DNA of 50,523 nucleotides from Rhodospirillaceae bacterium (GCA_002686255.1 NZAZ01000076.1:1-50523); one strand, 5' to 3'; numbered from the stretch's first letter, positions 25,880-33,596 are shown. The notes: generated from the letters alone by a model not told the origin. Numbers and translations are program-made.

Positions 25880-27285
25880 GGATCGTCGTCTCGATGCCAG
25901 GGGCCGTGAACCAACACGTCTTGCCCGATGCGGCGAAAACCGTGGTCACCAAAGTAGTCACGTTGCAGTTGGATAAATCGGGTCGAAAGCCGCGACTGGC
26001 TAAGGGCGTCGACATATCCAGCAGCCGAGGAAAGGCCCGGCACAGGCAGGCCTACAGATAAGGCGGCCGTCAACAGGGCGCGTAACGGTTCAATGCCCTT
26101 AGCGACCAGCGGTTGAAACCAATCAGACCGGAGGAAATCGAAACACTCCGGTTCGGAATCCAGGCTGTCGGCAATTCTATGCACCATTTCGCCTCGCAGA
26201 ATGCAGCCTGAACGCCAGAGCAGTGCGACGCGGCGCCGATCAATTTTGGCACCGAAGTCGTCCTTCGCCGCGCCAATCAGAGAAAAGCCTTGTGCAAACG
26301 CACTCGCCATCGCGCAAGCGACGCCGGAACCGATCAGGGGAATCACGTCGTCGGGCGAAAGAGAGTGATGAAGTGCATCTCCGGCCATATTCTCCATGGC
26401 GTCGCTCCGCAAACGGTCCTCTGCGGACAAGATGCGAAACTGTACCGCCGCTGCGATCGTCGGCACGGCAACGCCCAGGTCAAAAGCCGCCTCGACAGCC
26501 CAATGTCCGGTTCCCTTCTGGTCGGCCCGGTCGTCAACGGAATCGACCAGGAAGCCCGTTCCGGCTTCATCCCGGCTGCCGGCAACGTGCTCCGATGCCT
26601 CGACCAGAAAACCGGCCGTCGCGCCTGAGTTGAGGGCATGGAAAGTTTTGGCGATCTCTTCGGCCGGCATTCCGCATCCTTTAGACAGGACATCAAAAAC
26701 ATCAGCGAGAATCTGCATAATCGCGTATTCGATGCCGTTGTGAACTATTTTGACGAAGTGCCCCGCGCCTCCTTCGCCGAGGTAGCCTGCACAGGGTTCA
26801 CCTTCGGCACGGGCGGCGATGGTTTCCAGCATCGGACTTGTCCGCTGCCAGGCCGCCGCTGGTCCGCCGGCCATGAGTGACGGCCCGTAGCGGGCCCCGT
26901 CGAGACCCCCTGAAACACCAAGCCCCAAAAGATGAATGCCCTGGCTCGATAGGGAGTCCTGTCGGCGTTCGGTATCTTTATAATGGGAGTTGCCGCAATC
27001 GATGATGACGTCCCCCCGTCCCAGAAGGCCAGAGAGGGTTGTCAGGCATTGCTCCACCGCGTCGCCGCTGGGAACCATCAACATTACACAGCGCGGAGGA
27101 GATAGGGACTCAATCAATTCTTCAATATCGCCACTTAAAGGAAGGTCCGGAAGAAAGGTCCCCACTTCGGTGCGGACGTTAGCCGATTGGTCCCAAGCCT
27201 GCACCGCGATGCCGTGCTCCATCATGTTGGCAGCAAGATTCCGCCCCATGCGGCCCAATCCGATCAAGCTGATCTCGTCTGACAT
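25876..27285 (-). CDS. gnd: 6-phosphogluconate dehydrogenase, decarboxylating
   Basis: This 469-aa enzyme oxidises and decarboxylates 6-phosphogluconate to ribulose 5-phosphate. The nucleotide-binding motif is IGLGRMGRNLA at residues 8-18, and the catalytic lysine region is GGAGHFVKIVHNGIEYA. Length matches the long dimeric class. Codon use looks less GC-rich than in the flanking housekeeping genes, consistent with acquisition. It is the first gene of a gnd-gntK unit. A possible promoter is TTGAGA (27388-27393) with TATCCT (27367-27372) on the minus strand, with a short 15-bp spacer. Confidence 0.95.
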   Translation of the reverse strand: MSDEISLIGLGRMGRNLAANMMEHGIAVQAWDQSANVRTEVGTFLPDLPLSGDIEELIESLSPPRCVMLMVPSGDAVEQCLTTLSGLLGRGDVIIDCGNSHYKDTERRQDSLSSQGIHLLGLGVSGGLDGARYGPSLMAGGPAAAWQRTSPMLETIAARAEGEPCAGYLGEGGAGHFVKIVHNGIEYAIMQILADVFDVLSKGCGMPAEEIAKTFHALNSGATAGFLVEASEHVAGSRDEAGTGFLVDSVDDRADQKGTGHWAVEAAFDLGVAVPTIAAAVQFRILSAEDRLRSDAMENMAGDALHHSLSPDDVIPLIGSGVACAMASAFAQGFSLIGAAKDDFGAKIDRRRVALLWRSGCILRGEMVHRIADSLDSEPECFDFLRSDWFQPLVAKGIEPLRALLTAALSVGLPVPGLSSAAGYVDALSQSRLSTRFIQLQRDYFGDHGFRRIGQDVLVHGPWHRDDDP

Positions 27286-27410
27286 GCGCCAACCGTCCTC
27301 TCGTTCACTAACAAATTCTAACCGTTAAACCGCGACACGGGCAGTCCCCTTGTATCAACGGAAAATAGGATAGACGTAAAAGAGGTTTCTCAACGGCTCG
27401 TTTGTAACCT

Positions 27411-27438
27411 TTGACACCGTTCTAATGTCCGCTATTAG
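27411..27438 (+). promoter_or_regulatory. Predicted sigma70-type promoter with overlapping inverted repeat
   Basis: A perfect -35 (TTGACA, 27411-27416) is followed after 16 bp by TATTAG (27433-27438). A perfect inverted repeat TCCGCT-ATT-AGCGGA (27428-27442) covers the -10, as an operator would. Transcription would run through the hairpin-rich leader to the small ParB-like gene. Confidence 0.5.
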
Positions 27439-27439
27439 C

Positions 27440-27600
27440 GGAAGTAAACACGGTCTCGGGGGAAGAGCGGACATCATGGCGCCGGATGTCCGCCGTTCAC
27501 CCGAAAGCGGTGGTGAAATGGCAAAGCCGGTAACTTCGGCTGATAGCTAAAACCGGAAATTCAGCACTTCCGTCTTTAGCCCGGAAAAGCTAACGTCATT
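27440..27600 (+). ncRNA. Candidate structured RNA or leader upstream of the ParB-like gene
   Basis: Consecutive perfect stems are visible: GCGGACATC / GATGTCCGC (27467-27493, 9 bp with a 9-nt loop), TTCACC / GGTGAA (27496-27517), AGCCG / CGGCT (27525-27541), then CGGAA / TTCCG and GCTAAA / TTTAGC pairs up to about 27600. A 24-codon frame starts at 27476 inside the first loop and could be a leader peptide. I do not recognise a known RNA family. The density of stems in a 470-bp gap and the promoter in front of it are the evidence. Confidence 0.4.
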
Positions 27601-27755
27601 ATTCCGTTTGTTGGCGTTGCTTGGTAATTCGTACCTGTTGAAAATCCCGTATTTCCCACTCGGGACGGTGGATAGGTGGGCGCTTTTCCGGACAACGTGG
27701 CATGGCTGGCCGCCCGGCCCGAGGACACTATGAGGAACAAAGGCGCTTCAACAAC

Positions 27756-28007
27756 ATGTTGATGGAGAACCAGATCCTCAAGATTGAGGACATATATGTG
27801 CCGGTCAAGCGGCAAAAAACGCTTAATCCCAAGGTCGTCAACGAAATCGCCGAGAGTATGCTGGAGGAAGGTCAACTGACCCCGATATGGGTTCGTCGGG
27901 ACGGCAAGCGTTTTGTCCTTGTCGAAGGCCTGCATCGGTTGGAGGCGTGCAAGGCGCTCGGCGACGAGACGATTGTCGGTCTCCTGGTTCAGGCTCGCCG
28001 GAAATAA
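27756..28007 (+). CDS. Small ParB/Srx-fold protein (ParB N-terminal domain-like)
   Basis: This protein of about 83 aa consists of little more than a ParB N-terminal-like domain: LKIEDIYVPVKR, then IAESMLEEGQLTPIWVRRDG and the conserved LVEGLHRLEACKALG. It lacks the helix-turn-helix and dimerisation domains of a segregation ParB, so chromosome partitioning is unlikely. Stand-alone members occur as nucleases, nucleotide-binding regulators and phage proteins. The ATG at 27756 or 27762 fits the domain start; the frame is open from an ATG at 27702. It stands alone, 300 bp after a predicted promoter. Confidence 0.7.
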   Translation: MLMENQILKIEDIYVPVKRQKTLNPKVVNEIAESMLEEGQLTPIWVRRDGKRFVLVEGLHRLEACKALGDETIVGLLVQARRK

Positions 28008-28054
28008 GCCCGATCCGAAACGCTCTTGAACCGCGCCTTGGTTTAAAACAGAGG

Positions 28055-28074
28055 CCAGCCTAATCCAGCCTAAT
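28055..28074. repeat. 10-bp direct repeat before the glpK remnant
   Basis: CCAGCCTAAT occurs twice in tandem just upstream of the truncated glpK start. It may mark a duplication or deletion junction. Confidence 0.5.
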
Positions 28075-28082
28075 AATGCGCC

Positions 28083-28208
28083 ATGTCCAATTACGTTCTT
28101 GCCATTGATCAGGGAACCACGTCGGCGCTCGCGGTCCGCCTTGCGTCGGACAGCGGCCACGGCGCCTGCCGCTCCCGCACGGCTGTGAGGAGTCGGACGG
28201 GTGCATAG
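28083..28208 (+). pseudogene. glpK: Truncated glycerol kinase 5' remnant
   Basis: The ATG at 28083 opens with MSNYVLAIDQGTTS, the phosphate-binding N-terminus typical of glycerol kinase. After about 15-20 codons the similarity stops and the frame ends at TAG (28206-28208) after 41 codons. A functional enzyme has about 500 residues. No further glpK sequence is visible before the convergent pirin gene at 28311, so the rest appears deleted. The match is short but very characteristic; another FGGY kinase cannot be excluded. Confidence 0.6.
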
Positions 28209-28310
28209 TACCGTCGAAGCCCCCGAACAAAGCCGCACGCCGTGATCGGCGCGGGGGGAGCGGGGTAACCCGTTTCCCTGCCGCGACCCGGAACTTCGGA
28301 ACTTGGCTGC

Positions 28311-29051
28311 TCACGCGGAGGCCTCCAGGGGCATCTCAATGATGATGAAGTGCGCCTTGTCGGTGGCGAGTGAGAACTCCAGGCTGGCGTCACCACGTAC
28401 CCTCAGTGAATCGCGCTCCGTCAGGGAGGCGTGCCGGTCAATGTCCACCCCTCCTTCGAAGCAGTAGATGTACGCTTGGCGATCTTCGTTCAAGACGTAA
28501 GATACCCTTGCGCCCTTGTCGGTCAACTCGGACACGTGAACGTTGATGTCCTGACAGACATAGAGGCAAGCGCCGGCTCTGTTCGCGGGGCCGGAAATGA
28601 CGTGCAGGAGTTTGTTTTTCCTGTCTTCGGGCGAAAACCTGTGGAGATCGTATCTGACTGGCAAGCCTCTGGACCCGGGCACAATCCAAATCTGGAGGAA
28701 GCGGCACCAATCATCCTGCTCATTCAGCTCCGAATGGGTCACGCCGGTCCCCGCCGAGATGCACTGCGCGTCTCCGCGCGAGAGAATCTCATGGTTGCCG
28801 GCGCTGTCGCGATGGGTGAGCTTGCCATCGACGACATAGCTGAAGATTTCCATTTCACTGTGAGGGTGGGTGTCGAAGCCGCTATGGGGCTTCACGTTGT
28901 CGTCGTTCAGCACCCTCAGGACCCCGTAGTTCATGTTCCTAGGGTCGTAGTAGTTGGCAAAAGAGAAATGAAAGTACGTATTTGCCGGATGCATGTCACC
29001 GGCCTCTAGGTAGTGTAGGTCCTCGGCCTTCGTCTTCTGGTGATTCCTCAT
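28311..29051 (-). CDS. Pirin family protein (bicupin)
   Basis: This 246-aa pirin/YhaK-like double-cupin protein carries the metal-binding pattern DTHPHSEMEIFSYVVDG and GTGVTHSELN in the N-terminal cupin. Pirins bind iron and act as quercetinases or redox-linked regulators; the role here is unknown. The ATG at 29051 has GAGGAG at good spacing; an in-frame start at 29099 would overlap the upstream gene. It lies 10 nt after the CDGSH gene and is presumably cotranscribed. Confidence 0.88.
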   Translation of the reverse strand: MRNHQKTKAEDLHYLEAGDMHPANTYFHFSFANYYDPRNMNYGVLRVLNDDNVKPHSGFDTHPHSEMEIFSYVVDGKLTHRDSAGNHEILSRGDAQCISAGTGVTHSELNEQDDWCRFLQIWIVPGSRGLPVRYDLHRFSPEDRKNKLLHVISGPANRAGACLYVCQDINVHVSELTDKGARVSYVLNEDRQAYIYCFEGGVDIDRHASLTERDSLRVRGDASLEFSLATDKAHFIIIEMPLEASA

Positions 29052-29061
29052 CGTCAACTCC

Positions 29062-29721
29062 TCAATCGGCCTCGAAGCCATTGGTGGCATGAGTCCCATC
29101 GCAGAAGGGGGCGTTTTGCGAACCGCCGCAGCGGCAAAAGACGGCCTCCGTGCCTTGCCATGCCGCTCGGCCGCCGCCGGCCAGGATTGTCAGGTTCCCC
29201 GATACGAACAGTGGGCCGTTCTTTACGCGCTTGATCCGGAGGGGCCCACCTTCGGACTCAAGAGCCTGGCCTCTATCGCCGATGGCGCCCCGCTCCCTGA
29301 ATCCAGCGTCCTCATGACTGTTGTCGCAGAACGGTTTGTTCCCGCTCCGGCCACAACGGCATAGGGCTGCCCGGAAGCGAACTCCCGGCATGTCGTCGCT
29401 GGCGCCGTCGATCTCCAGATTCCCCCGTGCGTAGAGGGGTCCGTTGTTGGCGATGACCACAACATTCTTCTTGTCCGCGCTTTCCGCTTCGTTTCCGTCT
29501 TTCCACCGCACGGTCAGCGCCCCGGTGGGGCAACGTTCGATCACGTCGACTATCTCGTCGGCGGGCGCGCGGTCCGGGTCGCACCAGGGCTTGCGCCCGG
29601 TGACAAACAGGTCGCCGCGCGCGCGCCCACACTCGGCGACGTGGATACACAGCCGTCCGTCCCAGGTCACAACGGCATCCTTGCCGTCGTAGTCGAGGGT
29701 GCTATTGTCGTTCTTGCTCAT
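29062..29721 (-). CDS. Fe-S protein with mono-cluster 4Fe-4S domain and two CDGSH domains
   Basis: This 219-aa protein has three likely cluster sites. Residues 8-75 match the divergent 4Fe-4S mono-cluster domain (C25, C31, C47, C64 in CIHVAEC, PWC, RCPTGAL). Two CDGSH motifs follow: CRCGRSGNKPFCDNSH in the middle and CRCGGSQNAPFCDGTH near the C-terminus, each a three-Cys, one-His 2Fe-2S site. No membrane segment is present, so it is probably cytoplasmic. Redox or cluster transfer is a family-level inference. Pairing with pirin suggests a joint iron or redox function. Confidence 0.9.
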   Translation of the reverse strand: MSKNDNSTLDYDGKDAVVTWDGRLCIHVAECGRARGDLFVTGRKPWCDPDRAPADEIVDVIERCPTGALTVRWKDGNEAESADKKNVVVIANNGPLYARGNLEIDGASDDMPGVRFRAALCRCGRSGNKPFCDNSHEDAGFRERGAIGDRGQALESEGGPLRIKRVKNGPLFVSGNLTILAGGGRAAWQGTEAVFCRCGGSQNAPFCDGTHATNGFEAD

Positions 29722-29863
29722 GGGGCTTCCCGATCATCGGTGTCAATGGACTGACCATAGCATTGTTCCGTCAGAATGATCAGCCGGCAGTTCCGGGGGC
29801 CTTACTTAATTATGGAGTTCGGCATGTTGTCATCGAAACTGCTTTCCGCACAAAGCGCCAGGG

Positions 29864-29877
29864 TTGACTTAAATCAA
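29864..29877 (+). promoter_or_regulatory. FNR/CRP-type operator upstream of ubiT
   Basis: TTGACTTAAATCAA matches the FNR consensus TTGAT-N4-ATCAA at nine of ten fixed positions. It lies about 100 bp before the ubiT start. The downstream operon makes ubiquinone without oxygen, so control by an FNR-type regulator is a sensible inference. Confidence 0.65.
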
Positions 29878-29946
29878 GGGCTCATGGGCGGTGATGTGCC
29901 ACCATGCCGCAACCAGTGGAGGGGAAGGTCTCTTCCACGGGCGGGT

Positions 29947-29978
29947 AAGTGCGTTCAATATCAAGTGCGTTCAATATG
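29947..29978. repeat. Tandem 16-bp repeat reaching into the ubiT start codon
   Basis: AAGTGCGTTCAATATC (29947-29962) is repeated as AAGTGCGTTCAATATG (29963-29978). The last three bases of the second copy are the ubiT ATG, so the repeat lies in the translation initiation region. Confidence 0.85.
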
Positions 29979-30671
29979 AAGAGTCTGACCCACGGCAATC
30001 CGCCCCTATCGCCGGTCTTGCTGGCGGGTATCGCGCTCAGCCCGCTGCCGCCGGTGTTGTTGCAGCCGTTTCTCGACGTCGTCATGGCAATTATCAGCCG
30101 TCGTCATCCCGGCCTGTTCGATCGCTTGGCGGGGCTGGCGGAATGTACCTTCCTGATCGACCCGGTGGACCTGTCTTTCGGCTTTCTGCTGCGGCCTTCG
30201 CCGCCGCCGAGCCTGGTGGCGGTCGCCAAAGACCCCCAAACGGAGACGCCGACGGCGACGATCCGAGGTCCTTTGCTGACATTGATCCGGCTGCTCGAAG
30301 GGAAGCTCGATGGCGACGCCCTGTTTTTCTCCCGCGACCTCGTCGTCGAGGGTGATACGGAGGCAGTGGTGACGCTCCGCAACGCCATCGATGGCGCCGG
30401 TATCGATGTATTGGACGACATCCTGTCGGTGTTGGGACCCTTGGCTTGGCCGGCGGGACGTATCGTCGGTGGGGCCGCGGCCATCCTCGCCCGCATGGAC
30501 AGGGACCTCGGAATCCTCAGGCGCGCGGTGCTGGCGCCCATAGCCGACCGCCACCAGGCGCAGGCCGCCGAACTGCGGGAACTTCGGGAAGAAGTGGCCG
30601 AGCTGCGCGGGCAACGGGACTCCCGCCTCCCAGCCCGGCGGTCGCGTCGGCGAGGAACAAAAGGCAAATGA
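29976..30671 (+). CDS. ubiT: Ubiquinone anaerobic biosynthesis accessory factor UbiT (SCP2 domain)
   Basis: This 231-aa lipid-binding SCP2-domain protein supports oxygen-independent ubiquinone synthesis with UbiU and UbiV, probably by presenting hydrophobic intermediates. The SCP2 region covers about residues 40-140 (FGFLLRP, DALFFSRDLVVEGDTEAVV, LRNAIDG). It is longer than the E. coli protein (174 aa): the last 60 residues form a charged helix ending in an Arg/Lys-rich tail. The ATG at 29976 is chosen; the frame is open from 29949. Its stop overlaps the ubiU start (ATGA). Confidence 0.88.
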   Translation: MKSLTHGNPPLSPVLLAGIALSPLPPVLLQPFLDVVMAIISRRHPGLFDRLAGLAECTFLIDPVDLSFGFLLRPSPPPSLVAVAKDPQTETPTATIRGPLLTLIRLLEGKLDGDALFFSRDLVVEGDTEAVVTLRNAIDGAGIDVLDDILSVLGPLAWPAGRIVGGAAAILARMDRDLGILRRAVLAPIADRHQAQAAELRELREEVAELRGQRDSRLPARRSRRRGTKGK

Positions 30672-31660
30672 CGGCCGCCCGACTGGAACTCATCTGCCCG
30701 GCGGGCAATCCGGCCGCCCTGAGGGCGGCGGTGGACGCCGGCGCCGATGTCGTCTATGCCGGCTTCGCCGACGAGACGAACGCCCGCAACTTTCCCGGCC
30801 TTAATTTCAGCCGCGACGAGATGGCGGACGGCGTTGCCTACGCCCACGAACGCGGGTGCGGCGTTTTCGTCGCCGTCAACACCTACGCCCGGGCCGGCAA
30901 CCCCGGCCCGTGGCGCCGCGCCATCGACGACGCCGCGGCGCTGGACGCGGATGCCGTGATTCTCGCCGACATCGGGTTGCTCGATTATGCCCAGCGGTCG
31001 CATCCTCGTCTGCGCCGCCACCTGTCGGTTCAGGCGTCGGCTTCCAACGCCGATGCCATACGCTTTTATCACCGGTCCTTCGGGGTCAAGCGCGTGGTAT
31101 TGCCCCGGGTGCTGACGGTTTCGGAAATCGCCGGCCTCAACTCCCGGATTCCCGTCGAAACGGAGGTCTTCGCCTTCGGCGGAATGTGCGTGATGGCGGA
31201 AGGCCGGTGTTCTCTTTCCTCCTATGTAACCGGTCAATCGCCAAACACCGATGGCGTATGTTCGCCGGCCAGCCACGTCTGCTATGAAAGGCGGAACGGC
31301 GACCTGGTCTCGCGTCTGGGCGATTTTACCCTCAACGTGTTTTCCGAGGATGAAGCGGCGGGTTACCCGACACTGTGCAAGGGGCGTTTCGTGACCCATG
31401 GCCGCGCCTCTTATCTGTTCGAGGAGCCGTCCTCGCTCAATGTCCTGGCGATGCTTCCCGAACTGGCCGCGGCCGGGGTCCGCGCCTTGAAGATCGAGGG
31501 CCGGCAGCGCGGCCGCGCCTATGTCAGCCGGGTCGTGGCGGCATTCCGCCGCGCCGTCGATGCGGCGGCCCGTGGCGATACGGCGCCGGTCGGCGAATTG
31601 GACGCCATGACCGAGGGTCAGCGGCACACCGCCGGCGCCTATCACAAAAGTTGGCATTGA
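30668..31660 (+). CDS. ubiU: Ubiquinone biosynthesis protein UbiU (U32 peptidase family)
   Basis: This 330-aa protein has nearly the length of E. coli UbiU. UbiU and UbiV form a 4Fe-4S heterodimer that hydroxylates the ubiquinone ring without O2, using prephenate as oxygen donor. The U32 fold begins ELICPAGNPAALRAAVDAGA. Cluster cysteines are visible in GGMCVMAEGRC, GVCSPASHVC and PTLCKGRF. The frame is open further upstream, but the ATG at 30668 overlaps the ubiT stop and matches the family start. Confidence 0.94.
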   Translation: MTAARLELICPAGNPAALRAAVDAGADVVYAGFADETNARNFPGLNFSRDEMADGVAYAHERGCGVFVAVNTYARAGNPGPWRRAIDDAAALDADAVILADIGLLDYAQRSHPRLRRHLSVQASASNADAIRFYHRSFGVKRVVLPRVLTVSEIAGLNSRIPVETEVFAFGGMCVMAEGRCSLSSYVTGQSPNTDGVCSPASHVCYERRNGDLVSRLGDFTLNVFSEDEAAGYPTLCKGRFVTHGRASYLFEEPSSLNVLAMLPELAAAGVRALKIEGRQRGRAYVSRVVAAFRRAVDAAARGDTAPVGELDAMTEGQRHTAGAYHKSWH

Positions 31661-31672
31661 TCGGAAGGCGGG

Positions 31673-32563
31673 ATGACAGCGACACTCTCTCTTGGTCCGG
31701 TGCTGTTTAACTGGGGGGCCGAGGAAAAACGCGATTTTTATTTCCGCATTGCCGATGAGGCGCCGCTCGATGCAGTCTACGTGGGCGAGGTGGTGTGTTC
31801 GAAACGGGCGTCGTTTTTCGATCCTTATCTGCCGGCGGTGGTCGAACGCCTCCGGCGCGGCGGCAAACAGGTCGTTCACTCGACGCTGGCGCTGATCCTG
31901 AACGAACGGGAAATGGACGCCGTCAAGGCCCTTGCCGGCGAGCGGAGTCTGTTCATCGAAGCCAACGACATCGGCAGCGCCGCCCTGCTGGCCGGGCGCC
32001 CTCACGTCATCGGGCCCTTCGTCAACGTCTATAACGAAGGCACGCTGGAATATCTGGCGAGCCAAGGGGCAAGCCGGGTGTCGCTGCCCTGGGAACTGTC
32101 GTCACAGCCGTTGGCGGCGCTGGCAAAATCCGCCGCCCTGGAATTGGAGGTACAGGTATTCGGGCGCGTGCCGCTGGCGATTTCGGCGCGCTGCTACCAC
32201 GCCCGCGCCCACGGCCTGCATAAGGACGGCTGTCAATACGTCTGCGCCGAGGATCGGGACGGCATGAGCGTCGAGACCCTCGACGGGGAAGCTTTCCTCT
32301 CCGTCAACGGCACCCAGACGCTTTCCCATACGGTGTTGAACCTGATCGGCGAACTCGACGAGCTCCGGGAGATGGGTATCGGGGCTTTCCGGCTGTGGCC
32401 GCACGGCGTCGATATGGTCGCCGTCACCGAGGTTTTCCGGGACGTTCTCGACGGCAAACGAACGGCAGATGATGGCCGTCGGCGGCTGCAGGCGCTTGCC
32501 GGTTTGGCGCCGTTCTCGAACGGTTTTTATCACGGCAGGGAAGGAGCGGCCCTGTTGCCCTAG
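31673..32563 (+). CDS. ubiV: Ubiquinone biosynthesis protein UbiV (U32 peptidase family)
   Basis: This 296-aa partner of UbiU starts 12 nt after the ubiU stop. Cysteine ligands are visible in GEVVCSKR (about residue 42) and in a C-terminal group, ARCYHARAHGLHKDGCQYVC, matching the UbiV 4Fe-4S pattern. It ends the ubiTUV operon; a GC-rich stem (GGCGGG 32630-32635 / CCCGCC 32647-32652) about 70 nt downstream is a weak terminator candidate. Confidence 0.94.
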   Translation: MTATLSLGPVLFNWGAEEKRDFYFRIADEAPLDAVYVGEVVCSKRASFFDPYLPAVVERLRRGGKQVVHSTLALILNEREMDAVKALAGERSLFIEANDIGSAALLAGRPHVIGPFVNVYNEGTLEYLASQGASRVSLPWELSSQPLAALAKSAALELEVQVFGRVPLAISARCYHARAHGLHKDGCQYVCAEDRDGMSVETLDGEAFLSVNGTQTLSHTVLNLIGELDELREMGIGAFRLWPHGVDMVAVTEVFRDVLDGKRTADDGRRRLQALAGLAPFSNGFYHGREGAALLP

Positions 32564-32846
32564 GGTTACCCCGCGAACGGACCCAGGGATGAAGCCCGGA
32601 AGCCCGAGGTTTCCCGAACAGCGTCGTCAGGCGGGTGTCCGGTATCCCCGCCGGGCCTCGCGGGTCATTGACTTCTCCGGATTATCCTCTACATAATCCC
32701 CCATACGTGTTGCATTTGTTTTGTGTTATCTAAATAACCAGTACACCGATTAGCTTAGTTATCCCCTGACAATGTGAGCGTTGAAACGACCGCGCCGTCG
32801 CATGGTGTGAGGCGCGTAATCAAGATTCTTGTTAGAGGAAATTACT

Positions 32847-33056
32847 ATGGCTACTGGTACTGTAAAATGGTTCAACCCGGCCAAGGGTTTCGGGTTCATC
32901 GAGCCGGAAGACGGCTCGAAAGACGCTTTTGTCCACATTTCGGCCGTCGAGCGCGCCGGACTGACGACTCTCAACGAAGGGCAGAAGGTTTCCTATGAGC
33001 TTCAGCCCGGACAGAACGGCAAATCTTCGGCCGAGAACCTGTCCATCGTCGAATAG
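32847..33056 (+). CDS. cspA: Cold-shock family protein (CspA-like)
   Basis: This 69-aa single cold-shock domain protein is a nucleic-acid chaperone that melts RNA structure. RNP1 and RNP2 are visible as [10 protein letters not shown] and [10 protein letters not shown], after the start [12 protein letters not shown]. The ATG at 32847 follows GAGGAAATT. The 283-bp gap before it includes an AT-rich segment (TTGCAT near 32710, TAAATA near 32731) that would leave a leader of about 110 nt, as cold-shock mRNAs often have. The promoter is tentative. Confidence 0.95.
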   Translation: MATGTVKWFNPAKGFGFIEPEDGSKDAFVHISAVERAGLTTLNEGQKVSYELQPGQNGKSSAENLSIVE

Positions 33057-33374
33057 CTACGCAAGGCGCCGCCCCCGACTTAACCTTGGGGGCGGCCGCC
33101 GTTCGCCGCCGGCGACGCGGCCTTCAAAGATCGCCCGGCGGAGCGAAGGAAGTGGGCGGACCGGTACGCGGTCATTCCTTTTGTTTCCCTGTCGGACCTT
33201 CGGTCCTCCGCGCCTCTTGTCGACAAAAATAAATACGGCGAACAATAAAACAAACGGCGCCATGCGCCGTGCCGTCGCCGACCCCGCGCACCAGCCCGCT
33301 GGCGGTCCCGCCCGCGCTCCGGGACGAAAGTTTTCAACCGTGACGCCTCTTAACTGAAGCAGAGGATTGCCGAA
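33057..33374. other. 318-bp gap with three perfect hairpins after cspA
   Basis: No gene is convincing here. Three perfect stems are present: GCCGCCCCC / GGGGGCGGC (33068-33096), a likely cspA terminator without a U-tract; GGACC-TTC-GGTCC (33194-33206); and ACGGCGC-CAT-GCGCCGT (33254-33270). The palindrome TTGTCGACAA lies at 33217-33226. They may form a structured leader for the next small gene. Confidence 0.5.
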
Positions 33375-33596
33375 ATGCTGAAGTCGGTAAAATCGAGGGC
33401 CGAGGAACAGTTCGCCGCAACCCAGAAGAAGAACAAGCAGGCCCTGAAGGAAAAGGAAAAAGCGCGCCAGGAGAGGGCGGAACAAGTGGCCAGCCTGCGG
33501 GCGTTGCGCCTGGCCAAGGAGGCGGCCGACAAGAAAGCCGCCGAGAAGGAGGCCGCAAAGAAAGCGGCCGCCAAGAACAAAAAGTCATCGCGTTAG
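33375..33596 (+). CDS. Small Lys/Ala/Glu-rich coiled-coil protein
   Basis: This 73-aa protein is almost entirely charged helix, with heptad-like runs such as KEKEKARQERAEQVASLR and an Ala/Lys-rich tail. No catalytic motif, signal or membrane segment is seen. A purine-rich AGAGG precedes the ATG. Similar small basic helical proteins are found near cold-shock genes in alphaproteobacteria; binding to RNA or ribosomes is only a guess. Confidence 0.65.
   Translation: MLKSVKSRAEEQFAATQKKNKQALKEKEKARQERAEQVASLRALRLAKEAADKKAAEKEAAKKAAAKNKKSSR

Noticed and set aside
27756-28007. Chromosome-partitioning ParB
   Set aside because: Only the N-terminal fold is present, with no DNA-binding or dimerisation domains, no parA and no clear parS.
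28060-28396. Minus-strand frames over the glpK remnant
   Set aside because: They are Pro/Arg-rich, without motifs, and overlap the pirin gene end in another frame.
32564-32846. Additional gene before cspA
   Set aside because: Frames there are short, lack motifs and overlap the likely leader.
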